Assembly: GCA_902167985.1 (NCBI GenBank)
Contig: CABHNZ010000010.1
Location: forward strand, 1-64,000
DNA from: Shinella sp. UYSO24
GTDB lineage: Bacteria; Pseudomonadota; Alphaproteobacteria; Rhizobiales; Rhizobiaceae
Direction of reading: 5' to 3'
Length of the DNA stretch: 64,000 nt
Shown here one piece after another: positions 47,783-58,153 of the stretch; the stretch's first letter is position 1; the number at the start of each line of letters is the position of its first letter. The position numbers and the translations under genes were made by a program. Under the pieces are notes generated by a model that saw nothing but the letters and a program-made list of their open reading frames with translations, was not told the origin of the DNA and did not search any database.

Positions 47783-49349
47783 ATGCGACTTAAACGAATT
47801 CTGGTGGCGGGTGCGGCGCTTCTGGCGCTCTCCATGCCGGCACTCTCCACATCGGCAAAGGCCGAGACGCTGAAATGGGGTGCATCCCGCGATATCAGCT
47901 CGCTCGATCCCTATTCCTACGGCGACAGCTTTGCGCTCGGCGTGCTCAATCACGTCTACGAGGGTCTCGTCCGCTATGACCGCAACCTGAAGATCGAGCC
48001 GGCGCTTGCGACCTCCTGGGAAATCGTCTCGCCGACCACCTGGCGGTTTCACCTGCGTGACGGCGTAAAATTCCACAATGGCGCCGATTTCACCGCAGAA
48101 GACGTGCAGGCGTCTTTGAAGCGTGCGAGCGATCCGAAATCGCCGCTGCGCGGCAATATTCCCTCCTACAAGGCTCGCGCGTCATCGACGCGCATACGAT
48201 CGAGATCGATGTTGCGGCCAATTATCCGCTTCTCCTCAATGACCTGACCACGATCTACATTTTCGATGCCGGCTGGCTGAAGGACAATAATGCCGAAGCG
48301 CCGACCGATGTCGGCTCGGGCACCGAGGGCTATGCGACCTATCATGAAAACGGCACGGGCCCGTTCAAGGTCGAGAGCCGCCAGCCGGATGCCAAGACCG
48401 TCTTCACCAGGTTCGACGCTGGTGGGACAAGCCGCAGCACAATATCGACCGGATCGAATTCACGCCGATCGCCTCCAATGCGACGCGCGTCGCAGCGCTT
48501 CTCGCCGGCGACATCGATTTCACCGACATGGCGCCGGTGCAGGATATTCCGCGCCTTGAAGCCTCGCCGCAGGTCAAGGTGCTGGAAGGCACCGATCTTC
48601 GCACGGTCATGATCGGCTTCAGCCAGCGCGATCAGCTGATCGACGGCAAGCCGAACCTGATGAAGGATATCCGCGTCCGTCAGGCCATGCAGCTCGCCAT
48701 CGATCTCGATCTCATCCAGAAGAAGGTCATGCGCGGCAAGTCGCGCAATGCCGGTGCGCTCGTCGCGCCGCAGATCCCGGGCTATGACGCAGCGCTCGAC
48801 CAGCCGATGAAGGCTGATCCGGAAAAGGCCAAGGAATTGCTGAAGGCTGCCGGTGCCGAGGGCTTTGCCTTCAATTTCAACTGCGCCGACAGCCTCGTCA
48901 ACGAAGAGCAGGTCTGCCAGGCGGTCGCCTCCATGTGGTCGCGCGTCGGCCTCAAGCCGCAGCTCGATCAGGGCACCCGCGCCGTCCAGACGCCGAAACG
49001 CTCGTCCGGCAAGGTCGATGTCTATACGCTCGGCTGGGCAACACTGCCGATGCTCGACACCTACAGCCTCACCTCGCAGGTGCTGCACACCAAGGAAGGC
49101 TCGTTCGGCATCTTCAACTGGGGCGGCTGGTCCGACAAGGAATTCGACAAGGTGACGGAAGCCTCTGCCGTCGAGCTCGATCAGACGAAGCGTCTGGCCA
49201 TGGAAGCGCAGTCCTTGAAGATCGCCAAGGACCATGTCCTGATGATCCCGCTGCACCAGCAGCCGCTGGCCTGGGCGACGAATTCCAAGATCAAGGATTT
49301 CCCGCTCTTTTCCGACAACCTTCCCCGTCTATGGCTGGTGAAGATGTAA
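47783..49349 (+). CDS. Peptide-type ABC substrate-binding protein, two frameshifts
   Basis: About 522 residues, SBP_bac_5 family. The signal peptide is MRLKRILVAGAALLALSMPA with cleavage near AKA-ET. Segments LKWGASRDISSLDPYSYGDS and FHLRDGVKFHNGADFTAEDV are typical. Missing bases at about 48174 and 48421 split it. Restored they read KASRVIDAHTIEIDV and RFDAWWDKPQHNIDRIEF. It is the first gene of a plus-strand operon with two permeases, two amidohydrolases, two ATPases and a flavin reductase. Confidence 0.88.
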
Positions 49350-49371
49350 GCACAGCCTGCAAAATCTGGCT

Positions 49372-49400
49372 TAGATCCTCGGACTCGCCCCGAGGGTCTA
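49372..49400 (+). other. Hairpin after binding-protein gene
   Basis: TAGATCCTCGG and CCGAGGGTCTA (one G-U wobble) form an 11-bp stem around loop ACTCGCC, 23 bp after the stop. There is no T-tract. Likely protects the binding-protein mRNA from 3' decay and reduces read-through to the permeases; inferred from position. Confidence 0.65.
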
Positions 49401-49553
49401 GACCCGCCCGCCCGCGCACGACCTGAATTGTCCGTGGACATGTCCTCGGAACAAGCCCGGGGATGACGCGGCCAGGCAAGCGCCTTCGACATGTCCGGCC
49501 CGCGTCACTCAGCGGTCCTTTTCATTCTCCATCCCGGCATAGGACCTGTGGCC

Positions 49554-50519
49554 ATGCTCGCCTTCCTCGTCAAACGCATCGGCAATGCCATCCTTGTGAT
49601 GCTGACCGTCGCCTTCTTCGCCTTCCTGATCTTTCGCTTCCTCGGGGATCCGGTGGAGATGATGGTCAATGAAAGCGCCACGCAGGTGGAGCGCGACGAG
49701 CTTCGCGCGCGGCTCGGCCTCAATGACGGTTTCCTCACGCAATATGTGCGCTTCGTCGGCAATGCCGCGCATGGCGAATTCGGCCTTTCCTGGCGCAACC
49801 AGCAGTCTGTCACCACGCTGATCGCCGAGCGTTTTCCGGCAACTTTCGAGCTGGTCATCATCGCCACCGTGCTGTCGCTCCTGATCGGCATTCCGCTCGG
49901 CGTGTTTACCGCGATCGGGCGCGGGCGCTGGTGGGCGGAAAGCCTGCAGTTTTCCTCGATCGTCGGCGTGTCGCTGCCAAGTTTCTTCGTCGGCATTATC
50001 CTCATCCTCGTCTTTTCGGTGAGCCTGGGATGGTTGCCGGGCTATGGTCGCGGCGAGGTGGTCCAACTCGGCTGGTGGTCGACGGGCCTTCTGACGGCAT
50101 CGGGACGGGCGGCACTCGTCCTGCCGGCGCTGTCGCTGTCGCTCTTCGAGATCACGCTCGTGATGCGCCTCGTTCGCGCCGAAATGCTGGAGACCTTGAG
50201 GGCTGATTTCATCAAGTTCGCCCGCGCCCGCGGTGTCCGGCACCGGGCTCTTTGGTTCCGCCATGCGCTGAAGAACTGTCTCATGCCGGTCGTCACGCTG
50301 ACGGCCATGCAGGTCGGCAATCTGATCGCCTTCGCTCTCGTAACGGAAACCGTCTTTCAGTGGCCGGGCATGGGCATGCTCTTCATGCAGGCCGTCACCT
50401 TTGTCGATATCCCCGTCATGGCGGCCTATCTCTGCATCGTATCCTTCATCTTCGTGACGCTGAACACGCTTGTCGACATCGCCTATGCGGTGATCGATCC
50501 GCGCCTGCGCGCTGCCTGA
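49554..50519 (+). CDS. Peptide-type ABC permease DppB-like
   Basis: 321 residues, intact. Starts MLAFLVKRIGNAILVMLTVA. Six membrane helices, the large periplasmic loop with RLGLNDGFLTQYVRFVGNAA, and the ATPase-contact loop ADFIKFARARGVRHRALWFR are present. The C-terminus AYAVIDPRLRAA is standard for DppB. Followed after 12 bp by the dppC-like gene. Confidence 0.92.
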   Translation: MLAFLVKRIGNAILVMLTVAFFAFLIFRFLGDPVEMMVNESATQVERDELRARLGLNDGFLTQYVRFVGNAAHGEFGLSWRNQQSVTTLIAERFPATFELVIIATVLSLLIGIPLGVFTAIGRGRWWAESLQFSSIVGVSLPSFFVGIILILVFSVSLGWLPGYGRGEVVQLGWWSTGLLTASGRAALVLPALSLSLFEITLVMRLVRAEMLETLRADFIKFARARGVRHRALWFRHALKNCLMPVVTLTAMQVGNLIAFALVTETVFQWPGMGMLFMQAVTFVDIPVMAAYLCIVSFIFVTLNTLVDIAYAVIDPRLRAA

Positions 50520-50531
50520 CGGGAGCCCATC

Positions 50532-51486
50532 ATGACCATTGTCGAACAGACCGCGACCAAGCCCCGCCGCACCCCGCCGTCATGGATCGCGCGGCTGCGC
50601 GAAACGGACCTCTGGTGGAGTTTCTGGCATCATCCATCGGCCGTGATTGCCGCAGCCCTGCTGTTGCTGCTCGTCGCCTCGGCCTTTTTCGCGCCGTGGT
50701 TCACCGTGCAGAACCCTTACGACCTGGCATCGCTCGATCTTCTGAATGCCGAAATCCCGCCGATCTGGATGGAAGGCGGCCAATGGCCGTTTCTTCTGGG
50801 CACCGACACGCAGGGCGCGACCTGCTCTCGGCGGTGCTTTACGGCTCGCGCGCCTCGATCATCATCGGTGCCGCCTCGGTTGCCGTATCGCTGGTGGTCG
50901 GCGCCATCCTCGGGCTTGTGGCCGGCTATTACGGCAAGTGGGCGGACAGTCTTCTGATGCGCGCCGGCGACGTTCTTCTGTCCATGCCGACCATGCTGAT
51001 CGCCATTCTCGTTTCGGCGCTGGCACGCCAGGCGCTGCCGCCCTCCCTGCGCGAGATCGGCGCCTCCGGCGTCATCGTCTTTGCCATCTCGCTTTCGGCC
51101 TGGGTGCAATATGCCCGCACCGTGCGGCGCTCACCATGGTGGAGCGCAACAAGGAATATGTACAGGCCGCAAGGCTGATCCGCGTCCCGACATGGCGCAT
51201 TCTCGTCAAGCATATCCTGCCCAACACCACCACGCCGCTGCTCGTGACGGCGACGCTCAATTTCGGTCTCGGCATCCTGATCGAGGCGACGCTCTCCTTC
51301 CTCGGTGTCGGCATGCCGCCGGAACAGCCGTCGCTCGGCACGCTGATCCGCATCGGCAACCAGTATCTGTTTTCCGGTCAATGGTGGATCGTGCTCTTTC
51401 CGGGCCTGCAGCTCTGTCTTCTCGTCGTCTCGATCAATGTGCTCGGCGACTGGCTGCGTGACGCCCTCAATCCCAAACTGCGCTGA
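50532..51486 (+). CDS. Peptide-type ABC permease DppC-like, two frameshifts
   Basis: About 318 residues. The N-terminal cytoplasmic tail and first helix (AVIAAALLLLLVASAFFAPW) precede LLGTDTQGRDLLSAVLYGSR, restored by a missing C near 50818. A second missing base near 51128 affects the EAA-type loop; restored it reads TVRALTMVERNKEYVQAARL. The C-terminus NVLGDWLRDALNPKLR is typical. Partner of the gene at 49554. Confidence 0.87.
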
Positions 51487-51495
51487 GGTATTTCC

Positions 51496-52689
51496 ATGAG
51501 CAATCTTCTGATCAAGAACGTAAGGCCGATGGGCGGCCCGCTGGCCGATATCCGCATCGAGAACGGCCGTATCGCCGCGATCGGCTCGTCGCTGGTGGCA
51601 GATGGCGTGGCGGTGGAAGATGCCGGCGGCCGGATTGCCATTGCGGGCCTCGTCGATGCCCATACCCATCTCGACAAGTCGCTGCTCGGCTATCCCTGGT
51701 ACAAGAACGAGGTCGGCCCGCGGCTGATCGACAAGATCGACAATGAGCGCAAGGTCAAGCGCGACTATGGCCTCGATGCCCATGTCCAGTCGATGCGCCA
51801 GTCGCTGCAATCGGTCGGCTACGGCACGACGCTGATCCGTACCCATGTGGATATCGACACCGATCAGGGCCTGATCGCGCTGGAAGGCGTGATGGAAACC
51901 CGCCGGCAGCTGGCCGGCGTGGTGGAAATCGAGATCGTCGCCTTCCCGCAATCCGGCCTGATGCGCAGGCCCGGCACGGCCGAACTCATCGATGGCGGCA
52001 TGGCGATGGGGGCGGATCTCGTCGGCGGTCTTGATCCTTGCGGCATGGACCGCGATCCGAAGGCGCATCTCGACACGATTTTCGCCATCGCGGAAAAACA
52101 CGGCAAGGGCATCGATATCCATCTGCATGAGGGCGGCGAACTCGGCGCTTTCTCGATGGAAATGACCTTCGAGCGCATTCGCGCCCATGGCATGCAGGGC
52201 AAGGTCGCCGTCAGCCACGCCTTCTGCCTCGGCATGCCGGACTGGAACGCCTCACAGGCGCTGATCGATACCTGCGCCGAACTCGACGTGCCGATCCTGA
52301 CGACGGCGCCGCCTTCGCGCGAGGTGCCGTCGCTGAAGCGCCTGCGGGCCGCAGGCGTGCGCTTCGGTGCCGGCGTCGATGGTTTCCGCGATACATGGGG
52401 CCCCTACGGCAATGGCGACATGCTGGAACGCGCCATGCTGCTCGGCATGAAGAACAATCTGCGGCGCGACGATGAACTGGTCCTTGCGCTCGATGTCTGC
52501 ACGACGGGCGGGGCGATGGCCATGGACCGCGCCGCTCATGCTCTGGAGGTCGGCGGGCGGGGTGACATCGTCGTTGTCGAGGGTGAAACCGTCGGCGAAG
52601 CGATTGTCACCCATGCCCCCCGCAAGCTGGTGGTCACGGCCGGCAATGTCGTTGCGCGTGACGGCAAGAGCCTGCGGGAACGGCCATGA
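51496..52689 (+). CDS. Amidohydrolase, cytosine-deaminase-like
   Basis: 397 residues, intact. Metal ligands are His56 and His58 in GLVDAHTHLDKSLL, the His in DIHLHEGGELG, the His in VAVSHAFCLGM and the Asp in FGAGVDGFRDTWGPYG. The pattern is that of cytosine deaminase, isocytosine deaminase and AtzC-type aminohydrolases, which remove amino groups from N-heterocycles. Being inside an importer operon suggests it acts on the imported compound. It overlaps the next amidohydrolase by 4 bp. Confidence 0.88.
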   Translation: MSNLLIKNVRPMGGPLADIRIENGRIAAIGSSLVADGVAVEDAGGRIAIAGLVDAHTHLDKSLLGYPWYKNEVGPRLIDKIDNERKVKRDYGLDAHVQSMRQSLQSVGYGTTLIRTHVDIDTDQGLIALEGVMETRRQLAGVVEIEIVAFPQSGLMRRPGTAELIDGGMAMGADLVGGLDPCGMDRDPKAHLDTIFAIAEKHGKGIDIHLHEGGELGAFSMEMTFERIRAHGMQGKVAVSHAFCLGMPDWNASQALIDTCAELDVPILTTAPPSREVPSLKRLRAAGVRFGAGVDGFRDTWGPYGNGDMLERAMLLGMKNNLRRDDELVLALDVCTTGGAMAMDRAAHALEVGGRGDIVVVEGETVGEAIVTHAPRKLVVTAGNVVARDGKSLRERP

Positions 52690-54204
52690 CGACTACCGCC
52701 GTAACGAATGCACTGGGCTGGACCGACCTTCCGCTTGGCAAGCGACCCGATGGCCGCTGGGCCCTTCGTGCGCGTTCGTGATTGCCGATCTGCCGGAAGG
52801 ACGCCGGCTGATCGAGAATGGCGAAGTCGTGATCGAGAAGGATCGCGTCGTCTGGATCGGCCAGGACTTCGAGGGCGAGGTTTCTGCCCGTTACGACATG
52901 GGCGAGGCCCTGATCGGGCCGGGCTTCGTCGATCTCGATGCGCTGTCGGATCTCGATACGACCGTACTCGGCATGGATAACCAGCCGGGCTGGAAGAAGG
53001 GCCGTGTCTGGCCGACGGATTATGCGGCGCGGGCCTATGAAATGTATTCGCCCGAGGAACTGGCCTTCCAGAAGCGCTATGCCTTCGCCCAGCTGCTCTT
53101 GAACGGCATCACCTCGGCGCTGCCGATCGCCTCGCTCTTCTACCGGGCATGGGGCGAAACGGTTGCGGAATTCGAGGCGGCCGCGGTGGCGGCCGAGGAT
53201 CTCGGCTTGCGCGTCTGGCTGGGTCCCGCCTATCGCAGCGGCGGCGTCATCCTTGATGCGGCGGGCGCCATGCAACCCGTCTTCGACGAGGAACGCGGGC
53301 TGACGGAGCTTGCCGCGGCGGCAACCTTTGCCGGCCGCGTCCATGGGCGGGCAGGGGGGCTGATCTCCGGCATGTTTGCGCCCGACCGGGTGGAGACCTG
53401 CACCGAGGCGCTGTTGCGCCAGACATTTGCGCATGCGGGCGATATGGATCTGCCCGTGCGCCTGCATATGGCGCAGGGCGAGATGGAATTGCAGACCGTT
53501 CGCCGCCTGCATGGCGTCACCGCACCCGAATGGCTGGATGGTCTCGGTCTCCTGTCGTCGCGGTTGATTGCGCCGCATGCCACGGTTGCGACCGACGAGG
53601 ATCTGGCCCGCTATGCCGCAAACGGCGTCACCGTCGCCCATTGTCCGCTGGTCTCCGGCCGGCACGGCTCGGTGCTGAAATCCTTCTCGCGGCTGAAGGC
53701 ATGGGCATCCGGGTGGGCATGGGCACGGATACCGCGCCGCCCGACATGGTGCTCAACATGGCGACGGGCCTCATCGCCAACCGGATTGCCGAGGGGCGCG
53801 GCGATGCCGGGTCTGCGGCGGATTTCTATGATGCCGCAACGATCGCCGGTGCCGATGCGCTGAAGCGGCCGGATCTCGGTCGTCTCTTCCCCGGCTCCAA
53901 GGCGGATATCGCGGTCTTCAACATGGCCGACCGGATGATCGTCCCGCGCATCGATCCGGTCCAGACGCTGGTCTATGGCGCGACCGGCCGCGTCACCCGC
54001 GCCACGATCGTCGACGGGCGCCTCTCCATGCGCGATGGCGCGGTGGCAGGCATCGATCTCGACGCCGCCCGCGACCGGGCCCAGGCGCAGTTCGATGGTC
54101 TTGTCGCGCGTTATCCGGAGCGGACCTTCGGCCACCCGCCGGTCAGCGAGATCTTTCCACCAAGCTATCCCTTGCATCGAACCGAAAGCGAGGCTCTGTC
54201 ATGA
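52686..54204 (+). CDS. Amidohydrolase, chlorohydrolase/AtzB-like, altered metal motif, two frameshifts
   Basis: About 506 residues from ATG 52686. The fold and later motifs fit the TrzN/AtzB/guanine-deaminase group: RLHMAQGEMELQTV, LIAPHATVATDEDL, GVTVAHCPLVSGRHGS and VGMGTDTAPPDMVLNM. The usual first motif P-G-F-x-x-x-H-x-H is replaced by GPGFVDLDALSDLDTTVL, with no His. Missing bases lie near 52770 (restored WALRGAFVIADLPEG) and 53697 (ggg to gg). Reaction unknown; probably hydrolytic removal of a substituent from an N-heterocycle. Confidence 0.82.
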
Positions 54205-55226
54205 CTGCCGCAATCCATGCCCCCACTTCGCCTCCCGGATCGGATGTGCCGGCGCTCGATGTCAGGGGCCTTTCTGTGGAATTCCCGACACGCAAGGGCG
54301 TGCTGACCGCATTGTCCGACGTCTCCCTCACCATCCGCCGTGGCGAAATTCTCGGTGTCGTCGGCGAAAGCGGTGCCGGCAAGTCGATGACCGGCATGTC
54401 GGTTCTGGGCCTGCTCGAACCGCCGGGCCGTATCTCGGCCGGTGAAATCCGTATCGGCGGCAAGCGCACGGATAATCTCGGCGAAAGCGAGATGGCGCAG
54501 ATCCGTGGCCGCATGGTCGGCGCCATCTTTCAGGATCCTCTGACCTCGCTCAATCCGCTCTTTTCCGTCGGCCAGCAATTGATCGAGACCATCAGGCTGC
54601 ATTCGGGCCGCAGCCGTCAGGAGGCCAAGGCGCATGCGATCGATCTTCTGAAACAGGTCGGCATTCCGGGCGCCGACGAGCGGATCGATCACTATCCGCA
54701 CCAGTTTTCCGGCGGCATGCGCCAGCGTGTCGTCATCGCCCTGGCGCTTGCCGGCAATCCGCAGCTGATCATCGCCGATGAACCGACGACGGCACTCGAC
54801 GTCTCGATCCAGGCGCAGATCACGGCGCTTCTGCGCAAGCTCTGCCGCGAACACGGGACGGGCGTCATGCTCGTCACCCATGATATGGGCGTGATTGCCG
54901 AAACCGCCGATCGCGTCGCGGTCATGTATGCCGGCCGCGTCATCGAGATCGGGCCGGTGGACGAGGTGCTGAGCCGGCCGAAACATCCCTATACGCGCGG
55001 GCTGATGGGCTCGATCCCGGCGCTTGGCGCACGCGTGGAGCGACTGGCGCAGATCGACGGCGCGATGCCGCGCCTCAACGCGATCCCGCAAGGCTGCGCC
55101 TTCAATCCCCGCTGTCTCGATGCAGGCCCGCGCTGCCGGCAGGTCCGCCCGGTCATGGTGGCTGAAGGGCAGGGAACGTCCAATGCCAGTGTCGCCTGTC
55201 TGATCCACGATGGAGGTGTGCAATGA
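54201..55226 (+). CDS. Peptide-type ABC ATP-binding protein DppD-like
   Basis: 341 residues, intact. Walker [11 protein letters not shown]-loop [13 protein letters not shown], signature [15 protein letters not shown], Walker [13 protein letters not shown], switch [14 protein letters not shown]. The C-terminal oligopeptide extension has [15 protein letters not shown]. Start overlaps the amidohydrolase stop, and its stop overlaps the next ATPase, so expression is tightly coupled. Confidence 0.93.
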   Translation: MTAAIHAPTSPPGSDVPALDVRGLSVEFPTRKGVLTALSDVSLTIRRGEILGVVGESGAGKSMTGMSVLGLLEPPGRISAGEIRIGGKRTDNLGESEMAQIRGRMVGAIFQDPLTSLNPLFSVGQQLIETIRLHSGRSRQEAKAHAIDLLKQVGIPGADERIDHYPHQFSGGMRQRVVIALALAGNPQLIIADEPTTALDVSIQAQITALLRKLCREHGTGVMLVTHDMGVIAETADRVAVMYAGRVIEIGPVDEVLSRPKHPYTRGLMGSIPALGARVERLAQIDGAMPRLNAIPQGCAFNPRCLDAGPRCRQVRPVMVAEGQGTSNASVACLIHDGGVQ

Positions 55227-56191
55227 GAAGCGCCCGTAATGCACTGGAAGTCGATCAGCTGAGCCGCGTCTTCGACGTTTCGGCTCCCTGGCTGAACCGC
55301 GTGATCGATCGCAAGCCGAAGCGTTATCTGCGCGCCGTGCAGGATGTCACCTTCGTCGTCGAGAAGGGCAAGTGTCTGGCGCTGGTGGGGGAATCCGGTT
55401 GCGGCAAGTCCACCGTCGCCCGGCTGGTCACGGGGCTCTATTCCCCAAGCGAAGGCGCCATCGTGTTCGGCCCGTCATCGGATGGCCGGCCGATGGAGGC
55501 GCAGATGATCTTTCAGGATCCGCATGCCAGCCTCAATCCGCGCTGGCGCGTCGGCGACATCATTGCCGAGCCGATCCGCGAATTTCGCCTTCGCGACGGA
55601 AACGACGCAATCAATGAGCGCGTGGCCGAACTGTTGCGCACCGTCGGGCTGTCGGCGGATGATGCGAAGCGCTTTCCGCACGAGTTTTCCGGCGGACAGC
55701 GGCAGCGCATCTCGATTGCCCGGGCGCTGGCAAGCGAGCCGGAATTCCTCGTCTGCGACGAGCCGACATCGGCGCTCGATGTTTCCGTTCAGGCGCAGAT
55801 CCTCAACCTCATGCGCAAGCTGCAGGACGAGCTGGGCCTGACCTATCTCTTCATCAGCCATAATCTTGCGGTCGTGAGGCACATGGCAGACCGGATAGCC
55901 GTCATGTATCTCGGGCGCATCGTCGAGGAGGCCGAGACGGAGGCGCTCTTTGCCAATCCGCAGCATCCCTATACGCAGCTGCTGCTCCAGACGATCCCGG
56001 ACGTGGTGTCGCCCAATCGCGACCGGCAGATGATGGGCGGCGAGCCGCCGAGCCCTCTTGATCCTCCGAAAGGATGCGCCTTTCATCCGCGCTGTCCGCT
56101 GGCAACCGAGATCTGCAAGACCGTTGCCCCGGATGTGCGCCTGCGTCAGGGGGGCGGCACGATTGCCTGCCATCTGGCGCCGATGGATTGA
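55223..56191 (+). CDS. Peptide-type ABC ATP-binding protein DppF-like
   Basis: 322 residues, intact. Walker A GESGCGKST, Q-loop IFQDPHASLNPRW, signature FSGGQRQRISIARAL, Walker B LVCDEPTSALD, switch ISHNLAVVRHMADR and C-terminal GCAFHPRCPLATEIC. It completes the second peptide-type importer, which unlike the first is uninterrupted by other transporter types. Confidence 0.93.
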   Translation: MRSARNALEVDQLSRVFDVSAPWLNRVIDRKPKRYLRAVQDVTFVVEKGKCLALVGESGCGKSTVARLVTGLYSPSEGAIVFGPSSDGRPMEAQMIFQDPHASLNPRWRVGDIIAEPIREFRLRDGNDAINERVAELLRTVGLSADDAKRFPHEFSGGQRQRISIARALASEPEFLVCDEPTSALDVSVQAQILNLMRKLQDELGLTYLFISHNLAVVRHMADRIAVMYLGRIVEEAETEALFANPQHPYTQLLLQTIPDVVSPNRDRQMMGGEPPSPLDPPKGCAFHPRCPLATEICKTVAPDVRLRQGGGTIACHLAPMD

Positions 56192-56210
56192 ATATTGAAG
56201 GACTTTATCA

Positions 56211-56852
56211 ATGACGATGACATTTGACGAAGCCGCCGGGAGTGACCGGACCGGCTTCGATTTTACCGCGCTCACGGCGCGTGAGCGCTACAAGCTGATG
56301 ATCGGCACGATCATTCCGCGGCCGATCGCGCTGGTGACGACCGTAGACGAGGAGGGCCGTGTCAACGCCGCCCCGTTCAGCTTCTTCAACTGCCTGTCGG
56401 CCGACCCGCCGATCCTTGCGCTTGGTGTGGAAAACAATCCCGACATGTCGTTCAAGGATACCGGCCATAATATCCGGATGACCGAGGTCTTCACCGTCAA
56501 CATCGTCTCCTTTGCGATTGCCGAGGCAATGCACCAATGCGCGGCAAAATATCCGCGCGGCGTCGATGAGTTGAAGGAGGCCGGGTTGACGGCCATGCCC
56601 GGCACGAAGATCGCCGCACCCTATATCAAGGAAGCACCGGCCGCCTTCGAGTGCCGCCGCCACATCACGCTCGAACTCGGAAAATCGCGCCAGATCATCA
56701 TGGGCGAGATCCTGTTTGCGCATTATCAGGATGGTATCGTCGACGACCGGCTTCATGTGGACCCGGCCGGCATAGACGCGATTGCCCGGCTCGGCGGCGA
56801 TACGTGCGCAACGATCCGCGACCGGTTCGAGATGCTGACGCCGAAACTGTGA
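56211..56852 (+). CDS. Flavin reductase-like (FMN-binding) protein
   Basis: 213 residues. AAGGA lies 8 nt before ATG 56211. The split-barrel FMN-binding region reads YKLMIGTIIPRPIALVTTVD, then GRVNAAPFSFFNCLSADPPI, typical of the DIM6/NTAB and flavin-reductase family. Such proteins supply reduced flavin to two-component monooxygenases or act directly as oxidoreductases. No monooxygenase is present in the window. It follows the ATPase by 19 bp and ends the plus-strand operon. Confidence 0.87.
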   Translation: MTMTFDEAAGSDRTGFDFTALTARERYKLMIGTIIPRPIALVTTVDEEGRVNAAPFSFFNCLSADPPILALGVENNPDMSFKDTGHNIRMTEVFTVNIVSFAIAEAMHQCAAKYPRGVDELKEAGLTAMPGTKIAAPYIKEAPAAFECRRHITLELGKSRQIIMGEILFAHYQDGIVDDRLHVDPAGIDAIARLGGDTCATIRDRFEMLTPKL

Positions 56853-56892
56853 GGCTTGCGGCACGCGGGGAGGCAGGATTTCAGAATGCGGC

Positions 56893-57768
56893 TCACGCGT
56901 GAAATTCGCGGACGAGATCCAGCCAGGCGGAGGCGGCGCGTGACAGGTATCCGCCGCGCCGCCACGCCATCGTCATCACCCAGCGGCAATCCGGCTCATC
57001 GAGGGCGACACTGGAAATTGCCTCCGGCAACCGGGTCGCGACCACCCGCGGCACGATGGCAACGCCAAGCCCTGCGCGGACAAGTTCGATCATGAAATCC
57101 GTCTGGCTGCTCTGGGCAACGATATTGGGCTCGAACCCGGAGGCCCGGCAGGCGTTCTGCACGATACGATGGAGTGCAAAGCTGCGATCATAGGAGATGA
57201 AGGGCGTGTCCTTGAGCTCCTTGAGGGAAATCGCCTGTGCGCTCGCCAGTCGATGTGTGTCGGGCAGAAGGGCGACCAGAGGCTCCCGCCGGACCTCCAC
57301 CCAGTCGAATTCGGTTGAGGTCGGCAGCAGCGCGCCGGCAAAATCGATCCTGCCCTCGCGCAGGCCATCCTCCAGTTCCGCACTGCCCTGTTCGACAAGC
57401 TGGATCTCGATGCCGGGATATCGCTGGCGATAGGCGGCAAATAGCGGCGCGAAAAGCAGGGCGCTTGCGACCGGCGCAAGGCCGAGGCGCAGCGCGCCAC
57501 GCTGCATGCCGCGGATATCACCCAGCTCGGACAGGAGATCGTCGCGATCGGCAATCAGTTTGAGCGCACGGCTGTAGACGACCTCTCCCGCCGCGGTGAG
57601 GGCGATGCGATAGCCGATCCGGTCGAGGAGGGGGATGCCCACCTCATCCTCCAGCTGCCGGACGATCTTGCTGATCGCCGATTGTGTGACGCAGATGGTT
57701 CTGGCAGCCTCCGAAAAGCTGCCGCTCCGAACCACTTCAACGAAGGCGCGCAACGAGCGGAAATCCAA
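56893..57768 (-). CDS. LysR-family transcriptional regulator
   Basis: 291 residues, intact. HTH: MDFRSLRAFVEVVRSGSFSE then AARTICVTQSAISKIVRQLE. The effector domain at about 90-290 has FAPLFAAYRQRYPGIEIQLV. Convergent with the flavin reductase (40-bp gap) and divergent from the CoA-transferase. A palindrome lies just upstream of its start at 57786-57809. Confidence 0.9.
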   Translation of the reverse strand: MDFRSLRAFVEVVRSGSFSEAARTICVTQSAISKIVRQLEDEVGIPLLDRIGYRIALTAAGEVVYSRALKLIADRDDLLSELGDIRGMQRGALRLGLAPVASALLFAPLFAAYRQRYPGIEIQLVEQGSAELEDGLREGRIDFAGALLPTSTEFDWVEVRREPLVALLPDTHRLASAQAISLKELKDTPFISYDRSFALHRIVQNACRASGFEPNIVAQSSQTDFMIELVRAGLGVAIVPRVVATRLPEAISSVALDEPDCRWVMTMAWRRGGYLSRAASAWLDLVREFHA

Positions 57769-58153
57769 TTTCAGTCCCTCAAGGAATGAAATTCAGTATA
57801 ATATTTCATTTTATTCATGGCAACTTTCAGCATAGCGTGCCCGCCACGATCGGTTTCGCAAGGCCGCGCGTATCTGACGGGAGACAGTCCCGTTTCATGC
57901 GCCGTCAACAGGTTCGAGGAGGACCTGCCTCTGCAACACCGTGGAGCACCGTTGAGACCGGCCTGGCGGATGGCCTGAAATTCCGCTCGCGGCAGGGAGG
58001 AAAGCCGCGCTCAACTCACCAGAATGACGGCACGGATCCCCACGCACAAGCGGATGCAATCAACGCGTTATCGCGCCGATCCGCCATCATGCGGGAACGT
58101 TGCCGGCCCCATCACCCGACATTTCCGTTCGCAGCCAGCCCTTCGAGGTCGTC
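57769..58153 (+). other. Intergenic control region between lysR and CoA-transferase genes
   Basis: A 385-bp gene-free stretch. The left end is AT-rich and contains the LysR operator candidate. The remainder has no recognised motif. It should carry the promoters of both divergent genes. Confidence 0.5.
57786..57809 (+). promoter_or_regulatory. LysR operator candidate ATGAAAT-N10-ATTTCAT
   Basis: Perfect 7-bp inverted arms separated by 10 bp, inside an AT-rich segment 17 bp from the lysR start. Length and symmetry fit the T-N11-A type sites bound by LysR proteins; probable autoregulatory site. Confidence 0.6.

Noticed and set aside
49372..49400. Terminator after the binding-protein gene
   Set aside because: No T-tract, and the permease genes that follow belong to the same importer.
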